Part shown: piece after piece, positions 22,279 through 34,600 of the stretch
How positions within the stretch are numbered: the first letter of the stretch is position 1
Layout of the letters: the number at the start of each line of letters is the position of its first letter
DNA from: Nicotiana tabacum
Lineage: Eukaryota > Streptophyta > Magnoliopsida > Solanales > Solanaceae
Assembly (NCBI RefSeq): GCF_000715075.1
Contig: NC_134102.1
Span: forward strand, 49,671,348-49,735,347
Length of the DNA stretch: 64,000 nt
Direction: 5' to 3'
Notes under the pieces: model-generated
The model's input: only the letters and a program-made list of their open reading frames with translations
What the model was told of the DNA's origin: nothing
Databases searched by the model: none
Translations under genes and position numbers: made by a program

Positions 22279-23455
22279 ATATTGAGAACGCGCTCTAATG
22301 AGGTTACAGACCAGGGAAGAGCTACTCCCCCAGTTGCTAGAGGCCGAGGGAGGGCTCCAGCCCATGGTAGAGGGAGAGGATGTCCCAGGACTGTTCTAGT
22401 TATATCGCCAGTGGGTCCAACAGAGAATCCCATTATTGAGGAACAGGGTGAGGTGCCTGTGGTAGAGCCAGCTCCGGTGGATTTCACATCTGCACCGGGA
22501 TTCCAGGATGTCATGGGTCGTATGCTACGGTTCATGGACACTATGACCCAGGCCGGTTTATTTCCAGCAGACCCAGCCACATCTCAGGCGGGCGGGGGAG
22601 CACAGACTCTGACCGCACAGGCTCATGGCAGGCAGCTACTGTATATCAGACCCAGGGTGCACTACCCGTGGGTGGAGCCCAGCCAGTGGCAGCAACTACA
22701 CCTGAGCCCAGGCCAGCTGCAACTGCTGATCCGCATAAACTATTCGATAGATGGACTAGACTACATTCTCTTGTCTTTGGGGGTGAACAACATGAGGATC
22801 CCCAGGATTTCATTGATCGGTGCAGGGATAGACTGTACAACATGAGGATATTAGAGTCTCATGGGGTTGACTTTGTTACTTTTTAGCTAGAGCGCAGAGC
22901 CCGTAGATGGTAGAAGTCTTATCTTCTTGGCAGACCAGCAGATTCTCCTCCCAGGACTTGGGACAGGTTCACCCGTATCTTCCTGGACATGCATATTCCA
23001 CCCTCCCAGTGGGAAGAGTTGCGGATTCAGTTTGAGCAGCTCCAGCAGGGTCAAATGTCAGTGACCGATTATAAGGCTAGGTTCTCTGAGTTATCTCGCC
23101 ATGCACTTATGATACTCCCTACTGAGGTGGAGAGAGTGCAGAGGTTTGTTGCAGGTTTACATACTGGCATTCAGGCCATAATGGCCCGAGAGGTTGAGAT
23201 GGGTACTTCTTATGAGCTAGTCGTGGAGATAGCCCGGAGGATTGAGGGTGTGCGTCAGCAGAGCCGAGAGCAGGTTATGAGAGATAAGCGGTTTAGATAT
23301 TCTGGAGAGTTCAGAGGTGCTCCGTCTAGGGGTAGAGGTCAGTTCATGAGAGGGTAGTCCAGCAGACCCCCATATCCAGCACCACCGCCTCCTCGAGGTG
23401 CTCTAGTGCGACCTTATCTCAATGTTATACCCGAGAGTTCTTATCGCTCACCAGC
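22279..23455 (+). pseudogene. gag: gag (broken), N-terminal and capsid region
   Basis: Gag forms the particle of the retroelement. The expected start codon is ATA here (22279-22281) where the sister gag at 31466 has ATG. The reading runs RTRSNEV and a proline/arginine-rich head, changes frame near 22640-22700, then shows the retrotransposon gag core: WTRLH.LVFGGE..DPQDFIDRCRDRLYNMRILESHGVDF, later IPPSQWEELR and RRIEGVRQQSREQ. Stops replace Gln at about 22885 and 23357 and Trp at about 22912. The 3' part, with the zinc knuckle, lies at 34681-35016 beyond the nested element. Confidence 0.85.
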
Positions 23456-24602
23456 TGTCACGACCCAATTTCACTTATAGGTCGTGATGGCGCCCAACAC
23501 TACAGCATGGCAAGCCAACTAATAAGTCAAACGTACATTGGTTAAACTTTTATTCCAAGAAAATAATAAAATACCAACTTCTACCAATGTGTGTGTGCCA
23601 AGACCCGGTGTCACAAGTGCATGAGCATCTAGTAGATTATACAAAACTCCAAATACTATCTGAAATGAAATAGACAGAATATAAATATAAGAAGAGACAC
23701 TGGTAGCTGCAGAATGGCTCAGAAAGGCAGCTCACCACTATGCCTCGAGATGACATGGGTATGTGATGATAGGTTCTCCACTAGTACCTGTCTCAGATCC
23801 TGCATAAAAAGTGCAGCAAGTGCAGTATGAGTACGTAAACAACGTGTACCCAGTAAGTATCAAGCCTTATCTCGAAGTGGTAGAGACGAGATGGCCGACT
23901 TTGACACTCACTATGGGTCAATAATAATTGAAATAAAACTAGGATATTTAAATCAGCATGATTTACAGAATTTACAATAATTTATTTAATCAACGGAAAT
24001 AATCAAATTCCTTCAAATATAATAATTCTCAATATATTAATTAAATTTCTTCAATTTAAATAAATTTCAATTTATCAATTAAATCTCATTTACAGGAGTA
24101 ACAATTAATTCCTAAACAAGCAAGAATAATAATTCATTAAATTCCAAGAATTTTCCAATTTATTAATTAGCTTCACAAACTGAAATAAATTATTAAAGTA
24201 TCGTGTAATTATTATTATTAAGCACGATTTCTGCCGAGGACGTACGGCCCGATCCAGAGTGTCGTGTACACTGCCGAGGGACGTGCGGCGCGATCCATAG
24301 ATGCATCTATCCTGCCGAGGCGTTCGGCACGCTCCACAAGAAAGGAGGACATTTTCTTATGTGCCTCCGGAAGGAGAGTATGTTTATTATAAGATAGATT
24401 TGGGAGGAGAACAATTTCTTTTAACAATTAATTGATTTAAACAAAAATTAAGCATATGAGATTTCCATCCTTTAATATCTTTATCTAACAATTCACAATA
24501 TATTCAATTATATCAATTAATATTAATTAATCAAAGAATACAATTTACGCAAGTAAGGCACGCTTTGAGTCCTAAACTACCCGAACTTTAGCATTAATAG
24601 TA

Positions 24603-24640
24603 GCTACGCACGGACTCTCATCACCTCGTACGTACGTAGC
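24603..24640 (-). promoter_or_regulatory. Conserved LTR stem-loop
   Basis: GCTACGCACG (24603-24612) and CGTACGTAGC (24631-24640) pair with one mismatch. The sense-strand loop reads GAGGTGATGAGAG, with one change from the usual GAGGTGACGAG. The paired copy is at 32805-32842. Confidence 0.6.
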
Positions 24641-25220
24641 CCCCCACAATTAGCAATAATTATTTAATTTTAATCACCTATGAGGTAATTTCCCCCTCAC
24701 AAGATTAGACAAGAGACTTACCTCGTCTTGCTCCAATTTAATCCACTATAAGGCCTTTTCCACGATTATCCAACTCCGTCTGGCTCGAATCTAGCCAAAA
24801 TAATTCGATACAATCACTAAATATTATAGGAATCAATTCTATAAGAAAATACTACATTTTTAAGAAAAGATTCCGAAATTAATTAAAATTTCGTCCGCGG
24901 GGCCCACATCTCGGAATCCAGAGAAAGTTATGAAATCTGACAACCCATTCAATTACGAGTCCAACCATACCTGTTTCACTCAAATCCGACTCCGAATCGA
25001 TACCGAAATCTCAAAATTTTATTTCTATGAGATTTCTAAACTTTTCCAAATTTCAATCTCAAAACACTAATTAAATTATGAATACAATGATATATTTATG
25101 TTTATAGACCAAATCCAAGTTAGAATCACTTACCCCAATGTCTTTTCCTTGAAAATCTATCAAAAATCGCCTATGCTCCAGCTCCAATTTGTTAAAAATG
25201 GCGAATGGGACGAATGCCCT

Positions 25221-25233
25221 CTTTTTATAAAAC
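25221..25233 (-). promoter_or_regulatory. TATA box of the LTR promoter
   Basis: On the minus strand TTTTATAAAAAGAGG lies just downstream of the repeat array. The paired LTR has the same box at 33425-33436 and the related LTR at 62183 has TTATAAAAAC at 63339. This marks the likely start of LTR transcription a few tens of bases downstream. Confidence 0.65.
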
Positions 25234-25239
25234 TGCCCA

Positions 25240-25570
25240 GCAGCCTTCGGAACTGGTCCTCGAACTGGGCCTCAATCGTGGCTCCGATCATAGGCTCGAG
25301 CCTAGACCTCGGTCATGGCCTTGATCAGGGCATCGAGATTGGGCCTTCGATCAGGACATCGAGGTTGGGCCTTCGATCTGGACATCGAGGTTGAGCCTTC
25401 GATCATGGCATCGAGCATGGGTCTCGATCCTAGACCCTCGAGCCTTACCTTCGATCATGTCCTTGAGCTGGACCTTCGATCGTGGCCTCAATACTGAGCC
25501 CCGTCCCTGGCTTTGACTCAAGCCTCGATCGTGGGCTCGATATCTGGGTTCGATCTGGGGCTCGATCACA
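25240..25570 (-). repeat. CTTCGATCAGGACATCGAGG direct-repeat array
   Basis: About fifteen imperfect units with the core TTCGAT..GGCATCGAG on the plus strand, spaced about 22-28 bp, just upstream of the TATA box in sense. The paired LTR array (33470-33800) has a different number and order of units, so copy number changes quickly. Confidence 0.8.
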
Positions 25571-26445
25571 GCCCAGAATATACAACAGAAGGGAAAATTG
25601 CAGCAGTTTTTTAAGTCCAACTTTTGATCCGTTAACCATCCGAAACTCACCCGAAGCCCTCGGGACCTCAACCAAATATACCAACAAGTCCTAAAATATC
25701 ATACGAACTTAGTCGAACCTCTAAATCACATCAAACAATGCTAAAACCATGAATCATACCTCAATTCAAACTTAATGAAACTAAGAGTTTTCAACTTCTA
25801 CATTCGATGTCGGAACCTATCAAATCAACTCTGATTGACCTCAAATTTTACACACAAGTCATAAATTACATAATGGAGCTATGAAAATTTTCGCAACTGG
25901 ATTCCGACTCCGGTATCAAAAAGTTAACTCATCGGTCAAACTTCCAAACTTAAATTCTTATTTTTAGCCATTTCATGCCTAATTTAACTACGGACTTCCA
26001 AATAAAATTCCGAACACGCTCCTAAGTCCAAAATCACCATACGGAGCTGTTGGAATCATCAAAATTCTATTCCGGGGTCGTTTTCAGATAATTAGATATC
26101 CTGTCACTATTCGAACTTAAACATTTTAATTTTTCTTCAAAATTCCATATCTCGGGCTAGGGACCTCGGAATTTAATTCCGGGCATACGCCCAAGTCCCA
26201 AATCACGATACGGACCTACCGGAACTGTCAAAACACTGATCCGAGTCCGTTTTCTCAAAATGTTGACCAAAGTCAACTCAATTGGGTTTTAAAGCTCTAA
26301 TCCACATTTTAATCCATTTTTCACGTAAAAACTTTCCATGAAATTTTACGGATTGCGCACGCAAGTCGAAGAATGATAAATAGTACTTTTCGAGGTCTTA
26401 GAACACATAATTAATTATTAAATTTAAAGATGACATTTTTGGGTC

Positions 26446-27073
26446 ATCACATTCTCCACCTCTTAAACAAACGTTCGTCCTCGAACGGGTTTAGAATTAT
26501 ACCTGAAGTGCTGAATAAGTCTGGATATCTGCTCCACATGTTTTCCTCGGCCTCCCAAGTCGCTTCCTCAACTGGTTGGCCCCTCCAATGGACTTTTACT
26601 TCAGAAACCCTCTTGGACCTCAACTCGCGAACCTGTTTATCAACAATGACAATTGGCTCCTCTTCATAACCCAAGCTATTATCTAGCTGAACTGTGCTGA
26701 AGTCTAACACATGTGATAGGTCGGCATGATACTTTCGGAGCATAGATACGTGAAAAATCAGATGAACTCCCGATAGGCTGGGAGGCAATGCAAGCTCATA
26801 AGCAACCTCCCCAACTCGTTTCAACACCTCAAATGGGCCTATAAACCTTGGGCTCAACTTGCCCTTCTTCCCGAATCTCATAATTCCCTTCATCGGCGAA
26901 ACCTTCAAGAGAAATTTTTCATCTACCATAAATGAAATATCACGCACTTTCTGATCCGCGTAACTCTTTTGTCTGGATTGTGCTGTACGAAGTTGCTCCT
27001 GAATCAACTTTACCTTTTCCAAGGCATCCCTTACCAAATCAGTACCATATAACTTAGCCTCACCTGGCTCAAA
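26446..27073 (-). pseudogene. pol: pol 3' part: integrase C-terminus and chromodomain
   Basis: The end of the polyprotein follows a TGA stop at the W of SPIGW (27073-27071). Residues run [22 protein letters not shown], the integrase GPF/Y-type stretch [19 protein letters not shown] and [17 protein letters not shown] chromodomain follows, [23 protein letters not shown] and MWSRYPDLF, which in this clade is thought to direct integration through bound histone marks. The frame ends LFKRWRM-stop, and the final ATG TGA uses the first bases of the LTR, so the pol stop codon lies inside the LTR. About 200 residues are open. Confidence 0.9.
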
Positions 27074-28213
27074 TCATCCGATAGGTGAACGACATCGCCG
27101 ACCATATAAAGCCTCAAATGGAGCCATCTCGATGCTGGATTGGTAACTATTATTATAAGCAAACTCGGCCAAAGGCAGGAAACGATCCCACTGACCTCCA
27201 AAGTCAATCACGCATGCCCTGAGCATATCCTCCAAAATCTGAATTGTCCTCTCTGACTGTCCATCGGTCTGTGTATGAAAGGCTGTGTTGAGCTCTACAT
27301 GGGTCCCCAACTCACTCTGTACTGCTCTCCATAAATGTGAAGTAAATTGAGGGCCTCTATCTGATATGATGGAAATTGGAACACCGTGCAACCGAACTAT
27401 CTCCTGAATATAAATCTGGGCCAACCTCTCTGAAGTATACGTAGTCACAACAGGAATAAAATGTGCCGACTTGGTCAACCTGTCAACAATCACCCAAACT
27501 GCATCAAACTTCCTCAAGGTCCGCGGCAACCCAACTACAAAATCCATAGTAATTCGTTCCCATTTCCACTCTGGTATGGTCATCTGCTGAAGTAGGCCAC
27601 CTGGCCTCTGGTGCTCATATTTAACTTGCTGGCAATTTAGACACCGAGCTACATACTCAACTATGTCCTTTTTCATTCGTCGCCACCAATAATGCTTCCT
27701 CAAGTCACGATACATCTTCGTAGCACCTGGATGAATAGAATACCGAGAACTGTGTGCCTCTTCTAGGATCTTTTTCCTCAGTCCATCCACATTAGGAACA
27801 CATAGATGATCCTGGAGTCGCAGAACACCATCCGCTCTAATAGTAACTTCCTTGGTTCCACCTCGTAGTACCGTTTCACGAAGAACCATCAAGTATGGGT
27901 CATTATACTGGCGAGCCTTGATCTGCTCAAATAGTGAAGATTGGGCCACCACATATGCAAGAACTCGACTGGGCTCTGAAATATCCAGCCTCACAAGTTT
28001 GTTAGCCAAGGACTGAATATCTGAGGCTAATGGCTTTTCCTCTACTGAACTGAAAGCCAAACTACCCATACTCTCCGCCTTTCTGCTCAAGGCATCTGCA
28101 ACCATATTTGCTTTGCCCGGATGATACAAGATAGTAATATCATAATCTTTTAGTAACTCCAGCCATCTGCGCTGCCTCAAATTTAGATCCCTCTGCTTGA
28201 ACAAATGCTGCAA
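27074..28213 (-). pseudogene. pol: pol: RNase H C-terminus and integrase (379 codons open)
   Basis: It starts in the end of RNase H ([22 protein letters not shown] and the [13 protein letters not shown] ending). Integrase follows: a zinc domain with H at [15 protein letters not shown] and C at CLNCQQ, then the catalytic core with MDFVVGLP and [24 protein letters not shown] and the E in the [11 protein letters not shown] stretch. The DDE residues look present. It ends [12 protein letters not shown] followed by TGA. The sister element has TGA at the same codon (37832-37834). This is the best preserved integrase in the window. Confidence 0.92.
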
Positions 28214-28550
28214 ACTGCGATGATCAGTGTAAATTTCTCAAGACACCCCATAAAGATAATGCTTCCAAATCTTTAGAGCGTGAACAATCGCAACTAACTC
28301 CAAATCATGTACTGGATAATTCTTCTCGTGGGGATTCAGCTGACATGAAGCATATGCAATAACTTGCCTTTCCTGCATCAATACACAACCCAAGCCAACG
28401 CGTGACGCATCGCAATACACAACCCAAGCCAACGCATGACGCGTCGCAATACACTGTATATATTCCCGAACCAGATGGTAACACTAACACGGGTGCTGTA
28501 GTCAGTGCTGTCTTGAGCTTCTGAAAGCTTGACTCACAATCATCGGACCA
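28214..28550 (-). pseudogene. pol: pol: RNase H, broken by a 34 bp tandem duplication
   Basis: RNase H degrades the RNA strand during reverse transcription. After a TGA at 28551 (RW in the sister element) comes the connection region (SDDCESSFQKLK) and the catalytic start YCDAS. A 34 bp block (28379-28412) is repeated exactly behind itself (28413-28446) with two base differences, duplicating YCDAS..GLGCVL and shifting the frame by one. The resumed frame reads [35 protein letters not shown], then a TGA replaces Cys before EIYTDH. It cannot give a working domain. Confidence 0.88.
28379..28446 (-). repeat. 34 bp tandem duplication in RNase H
   Basis: Two adjacent copies, 28379-28412 and 28413-28446, differ at two positions. 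The sister element at 36490-36530 has one copy, so this is a later event; 34 is not a multiple of three. Confidence 0.9.
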
Positions 28551-30116
28551 TCAGAACTGAACACCCTTCTGGGTTAGTTTGGTCAAAGGTGCTGCAATAG
28601 ATGAAAAACCTTCCACGAACCGACGATAATAACCTGCTAAACCCAAAAAACTCTTGATCTCAGTCGCCGAAGTGGGACGATACCAATTCTGAACTGCCTC
28701 AATCTTTTTGGGATCAACTTTAATACCTTCGCCCGATAAAATATGTCCCAAAAATTCAACAGACTCTAGACAAAACTCACATTTATAGAACTTAGCATAT
28801 AGCTTTTGTTCCCGCAATGTCTGAAGCACTACTCTCATATGCTGCTCATGTTCCTCCTTACTGCGCGAATAGATTAATATGTCATCAATGAAGACAATGA
28901 CAAACGAATTAATATATGGCATGAATACCCTGTTCATCAGATCCATAAACGCTGCCGGGGCATTAGTTAAACCGAAGGACATCACCAGAAACTCATAATG
29001 ACCATATCTAGTCCGAAAAGAAGTCTTCGGAACATCCAAATCCCGAATCTTCAACTGATGGTACCCCGACCTCAAGTCGATCTTAGAGAATACCCTAGCA
29101 CCCTGCAACTGGTCAAATAGATCATCAATACGCGGCAACGGGTACTTGTTCTTAATAGTGACTTTGTTCAATTGGCGATAATCAATACACATCCGCATTG
29201 TTCCATCCTTCTTTTTCACAAATAATACTGGTGCACCCCAAGGCGATACACTCGGTCTAACGAACCCTTTGGCTAGTAACTCTTCAAGCTGTTCTTTCAA
29301 TTCTTTCAATTCTTTCAGAGCCATGCGATACGGTGGGATAGATATAGGCTGGGTATCTGAAGCCAAGTCAATACAAAAATCAATATCACGATCAGGTAGC
29401 ATACCTGGAAGATCTGACGGAAATATATCGGGGAACTCCCGAACTATAGGCACTGAATCAATAGCCGGAGTCTTTGCAGTAGTATCCCGAACATAGGCTT
29501 GATAAGCCAAACAACCCTTCTCAACCATGTGTTGAGCCTTTATAAAAGAAATAACTCGATTAAATGAACTAACATGCAAACCCTTCCACTCCAGCTTAGG
29601 CAATGCTGGAATAGCCAAGGTAACAGTCTTGGCATGACAATCTAGAATAACATGATATAGAGATAACAAGTCCATGCCCAGAATAATTTCAAAATCGGTC
29701 ATCTCAAGCAATAGGAGATCTGCTCTAGTTTCATAACCACAGAATGTAATAATACAAGATCGGTAGATCCGGTTCACAACAACAGAATCGCCCACAGGAG
29801 TGGACACATAAACATGAGTACTCAAGGATTCACGAGAAATGCCCAAGAATGGAGCAAATAGAGATGACACATATGAATACGTAGATCCTGGATCAAATAA
29901 TACTGAGGCATCTTTGCCACAAACAGAAATAATACATGTAATCACGGCATCTAAGGCCTCTGCATCTGGTCTAGCCAGAAAAGCATAGAACCGAGCTGGA
30001 GCGCCAACTGTCTTACCTCTGCCTGGCTGACCTCCACCTCTAGGATGGCCCCTACCCACCTGTCCTCTACCTCTGGGTGGTCGGACTACTGGTGGAGCAA
30101 CTGGTCCGGTAAGCAT
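28551..30116 (-). pseudogene. pol: pol: protease and reverse transcriptase (521 codons open)
   Basis: The longest open frame in the window. From the N-terminus: a Gly/Arg-rich linker, aspartic protease with [16 protein letters not shown] (D-P-G in place of D-T/S-G, as in the sister element) and IILGMDLLS, then RT with [63 protein letters not shown] and the active site [11 protein letters not shown], and the thumb [14 protein letters not shown]. All key RT residues look intact. It ends at TGA where the sister has Arg. A 9 bp repeat at about 29291-29319 expands KEL to KELKELKE. Confidence 0.93.
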
Positions 30117-31466
30117 AGGTTGCTGACCCTACTGTACTGGTCTACCTCGAAGCCTGGGGCAAAACCTCCGCATGTGACTGGGATCTCCGCACTCGTACCA
30201 ACTCTTCGGTGCGATGGGCTGTTGACTAAGTGTCTGGCCCTAGGGACCTGAATACCCACGGAAAGAACCCTGAATAGTTGGTAGGCGATAAGAACTCTCT
30301 GGTATAGCACTGAAATAAGGTCGTACTGGAGCACCTCGAGGAGGTGGTGGTGCTGGATATGGGGGTCTGCTGGACTGTCCCCTCACGAACTGACCTCTGC
30401 ACCCGGACGGAGCACCTCTGAACTCTCCAGAGTACCTGAACCGTTTATCTCTCATAATTTGCTCTCAGCTCCGCTGACGTACACCCTCAATCCTCCGGGC
30501 TATCTCCACAACTCTCTCATAAGAAGTACCCATCTTAACCTCTCGAGCCATAGTGGCCTGAATACCAGTATGTAAACCGGCTACAAACCTTCGCACTCTC
30601 TCTGCCTCAGTAGGGAGTATCATTAGTGCATGGCGAGATAATTTAGAAAACCTCGCCTCATAATCAGTCACTGACATCTGACCTTGCTGAAGCTGCTCAA
30701 ATTTAAACTGCAACTCTTCCCTCTGGGAGGGTGGAATATACCTGTCCAAGAAGATACGGGTGAACCTGTCCCAAGTCATGGGAGGAGAATCTGCTGGTCT
30801 GCCAAGAGCATAAGACTGCCACCATCTACTGGCTCTACCCTCTAGCTGAAAAGTAGCGAAATCAACCCCATGGGATTCTAATATCCTCATGTTGTACAGT
30901 CTATCCTTGCAACGATCAATGAAATCCTGTGAATCCTCATGTCGCTCACCCCCGAAGACAGGAGGATGTAGTCTAGTCCATCTATCCAATAGTTTCTGAG
31001 GATCGGCAGCTACAACTGGCCTGGGCTCAGGTGTAGCTGCTGCCACTGGCTGGACTCCACCCACGGGTAGTGCACCCTGGGTCTGATATACAGCAGCTGC
31101 CTGTCCATGAGCCTGCGCGGTAGGGGTCTGTGCTCCCCCGCCCGCCTGAGATGTGGCTGGGTCTGCCGGAAATAAACCGGCTTGAGTCATATTGTCCATG
31201 AATCGCAGCATACGACCCATGACATCCTGAAATCTCGGTGCAGATGTGAAGTCCATCGGAGCTGGCTCTGCCACAGGCACCTCACCCTGCTCCTCAATAA
31301 TGAGATTCTCTGCTGGATCCACTGGCGGCATAACCGGAATAGTCCTGGGACGTCCTCGTCCTCTACCACGGGCTGAAGCCCTCCCTCGGCCTCAGCCTCA
31401 GCCTCTAGCAACTGGAGGAGTAGCTCTTCCCTGGTCTGGAATCTCATTAGAGCGTGTTCTCACCAT
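30117..31466 (-). pseudogene. gag: gag (broken) with defective zinc knuckle
   Basis: The start ATG is at 31466-31464 (MVRTRSNEI). Two TGA stops sit in a Gly-Arg repeat near 31395-31405. From 31331 down to 30465 the frame is open (288 codons) and holds the gag core: WTRLHPPVFGGE, DFIDRCKDRLYNMRILES, ASRWWQSYALGRP, IPPSQREEL, EARFSKLSRHALMI, RRIEGVRQRS. After a stop the NTD-linker RFRYSGEFRGAP and a CCHC knuckle follow. The first Cys of the knuckle is Trp (WYECGDPSHMRRFC, codon at 30198-30200), so it cannot bind zinc normally. Stops also replace Gln after GYSGP and after RPVQ. Confidence 0.9.
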
Positions 31467-31547
31467 CTGTGAGAGAATAAGAGAAGGATATTTAGTGCTA
31501 CATTAATTGCACGATGGAATGTGAAGAAAGTTAATTTCCTAACACCC

Positions 31548-31598
31548 TATAGCCTCTCGAAGATAAGTACAGACGTCTCCGTACCGATCCGCAAGACT
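31548..31598 (-). promoter_or_regulatory. Conserved retroelement leader block
   Basis: Reverse-complement copy of 22147-22197, between primer site and gag. See also 10391-10441. Confidence 0.65.
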
Positions 31599-31642
31599 CT
31601 ATTAGGTCTGCTCATAACTTGTGAAACCTACGTGAACCTAGT

Positions 31643-31654
31643 GCTATGATACCA
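31643..31654 (-). promoter_or_regulatory. Primer-binding site, tRNA-Met type, one mismatch
   Basis: On the minus strand it reads TGGTATCATAGC, with T for G at position 9 compared with the other two elements. It lies three bases from the 5' LTR. Confidence 0.9.
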
Positions 31655-31657
31655 TGT

Positions 31658-34600
31658 TGTCACGACCCAATTTTACCTATAGGTCGTGATGGCGCCCAAC
31701 ACTACAGCTAGGCAAGCCAACTAATAAGTCAAACGTACATTGGTTAAACTTTTATTCCAAAAAAATAATAAAATACCAACTTCTACCAATGTGTGTGTGC
31801 CAAGACCCGGTGTCACAAGTGCATGAGCATCTAGTAGATTATACAAAACTCCAAATACTGTCTGAAATGAAATAGACAGAATATAAATATAAGAAGAGAC
31901 ACTGGTAGCTGCAGAACGGCTCAGAAAGGCAGCTCACCACTATGCCTCGGGATGACGTGGGTATGTGATGATAGGTCCTCCACTAGTACCTGTCTCAGAT
32001 CCTGCACAAAAAGTGCAGCAAGTGTAGTATGAGTACGTAAACAACGTGTACCCAGTAAGTATCAAGCCGAATCTCGAAGTGGTAGAGACGAGATGGCCGA
32101 CTTTGACACTCACTATGGGTCAATAATAATTGAAATAAAACTAGGATATTTAAATCAGCATGATTTACAGAATTTACAATAATTTATTTAATCAGCGGAA
32201 ATAATCAAATTCCTTCAAATGTAACAATTCTCAATATATTAATTAAATTTCTTCAATTCAAATAAATTCCAATTTATCAATTAAATTTCATTTACAGGAG
32301 TAACAATTAATTCCTAAACAAGCAAGAATAATAATGCATTAAATTCCAAGAATTTTCCAATTTATTAATTAGCTTCACAAACTGAAATAAATTATTAAAG
32401 TATCGTGTAATTATTATTATTAAGCACGATTTCTGTCGAGGACGTACGACCCAATCCAGAGTGTCGTGTACACTGCCGAGGGACGTGCGGCGCGATCCAT
32501 AGATGCATCTATCCTGCCGAGGCGTTCGGCCCGCTCCACAAGAAAGGAGGACATTTTCTTATGTGCCTCCGGAAGGAGAGTATATTTATTATAAGATAGA
32601 TTTGGGAGGAGAACAATTTCTTTTAACAATTAATTGATTTAAACAAAAATTAAGCATATGAGATTTCCATCCTTTAATATCTTTATCTAACAATTCACAA
32701 TATATTCATATATATCAATTAATATTAATTAATCAAAGAATACAATTTACGCAAGTAAGGCATGCTTTGAGTCCTAAACTACCCGGACTTTAGCATTAAT
32801 AGTAGCTACGCACGGACTCTCGTCACCTCGTGCGTACGTAGCCCCCCACAATTTTAGCAACAATTGTTTAATTTTAATCACCTATGAGGTAATTTCTCCC
32901 TCACAAGATTAGACAAGAGACTTACCTCGTCTTGCTCCAATTTAATCCACTATAAAGCCTTTTCCACGATTATCCAACTTTGTCTGGCTCGAATCTAGCC
33001 AAAATAATTCGAAACAATCACTAAATATTATAGGAATCAATTCTATAAGAAAATACTACATTTTTAAGAAAAGATTCCGAAATTAATTAAAATTTCGCCC
33101 GCAGGGCCCACATCTCGGAATCCGGAGAAAGTTATGAAATCTGACAACCCATTCAATTACGAGTCCAACCATACCAGTTTCACTCAAATCCGACTCCGAA
33201 TCGATACCGAAATCTCAAAATTTCGTTTCTATGAGATTTCTAAACTTTTCCAAATTTCAATCTCAAAACACTAATTAAATTGTTAAAACAATGATATATT
33301 TATGTTTATAGACCAAATCTAAGTTAGAATCACTTACCCCAATGTCTTTTCCTTGAAAATCTATCAAAAATCGCCTCTGCTCCAGCTCCAATTTGTTAAA
33401 AATGGCGAATGGGACGAATGCCCTCTTTTTATAAAATTGGCCAGCAACCTTCGGAACTGGTCCTCGAACTGGGCCTCGATCGTGGCTCCGATCACAGGCT
33501 CGAGCCTGGACCTAGTTCATGGCCTCGATCAGGGCATCGAGGTTGGGCCTTCGATCAGGACATTGATGTTGGGACTTCGATCAGGACATTGAGGTTGAGC
33601 CTTCGATCATGGCATCGAGCATGGGCCTTCGATCAGGGCATCGAGCATGGGTCTCGATCCTAGCTCTCGAGCCTTACCTTCGATCATGTCCTCGAGCTGG
33701 AACTTCGATCGTGGCTTCGATACTGAGCCTCGTCCCTGGCTTTGACTCAAGCCTCGATCGTGGGATCGATATCTGGGTTCGATCTGGGGCTCGATCACAG
33801 CCCAGAATATACAGCAGAAGGGAAAATTGCAGCAGCTTTTTAAGTCCAACTTTTGATCCGTTAACCATCCGAAACTCACCTGAGGCCCTCGGTACCCCAA
33901 CCAAATATACCAACAAGTCCTAAAATATCATACGAACTTAGTCGAACCTCTAAATCACATCAAATAATGCTAAAATCATGAATCATACCCCAATTCAAGC
34001 TTAATGAAACTAAGAGTTTTCAACTTCTACATTCGATGTCGGAACCTATCAAATCAACTCCGATTGACCTCAAATTTTACACACAAGTCATAAATTACAT
34101 AACGGAGCTATAAAAATTTTTGGAACTGGATTCCGACTCCGGTATCAAAAAGTCAACTCATCGGTCAAACTTTCAAACTTAAATTCTTATTTTTAGCCAT
34201 TTCATGCCTAATTTAACTACGGACTTCCAAATAAAATTTCGAACACGCTCCTAAATCCAAAATCACCATACGGAGTTGTTGGAATCATCAAAATTCTATT
34301 CCAGGGTCGTTTTCAGATAATTAGATATTCGGTCACTATTCGAACTTAAACATTTTAATTTTTCTTCAAAATTCCATATCTCGGGCTAGGGACCTCGGAA
34401 TTTGATTCCAGGCATACGCCCAAGTCCCAAATAACGATACGGACCTATCGAAACTGTCAAAACACTGATCCAAGTCTGTTTGCTCAAAATGTTGACCAAA
34501 GTCAACTCAATTGGGTTTTAAAGCTCTAATCCACATTTTAATCCATTTTTCACATAAAAACTTTCCATAAAATATTATGGATTGTGCACGCAAGTCGAAG

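Larger units (their letters stand above)
23456..26451 (-). repeat. 3' LTR of the minus-strand chromovirus, 2996 bp
   Basis: It pairs with 31658-34680. In sense order (from 26451 down): direct-repeat array (25240-25570), TATA box TTTTATAAAAAGAGGG (25221-25233), donors near 25125 and 24721, hairpin (24603-24640), GGATCGGGCC-type repeats (24225-24335), acceptor TTTTTATGCAG (23801), and GGTCGTGACA at 23456. Confidence 0.92.

Noticed and set aside
25315..25687. Frames rich in Gly-Leu-Arg-Ser around 25.4 and 33.6 kb
   Set aside because: Direct repeat arrays read in several frames; no start context or conservation at protein level.
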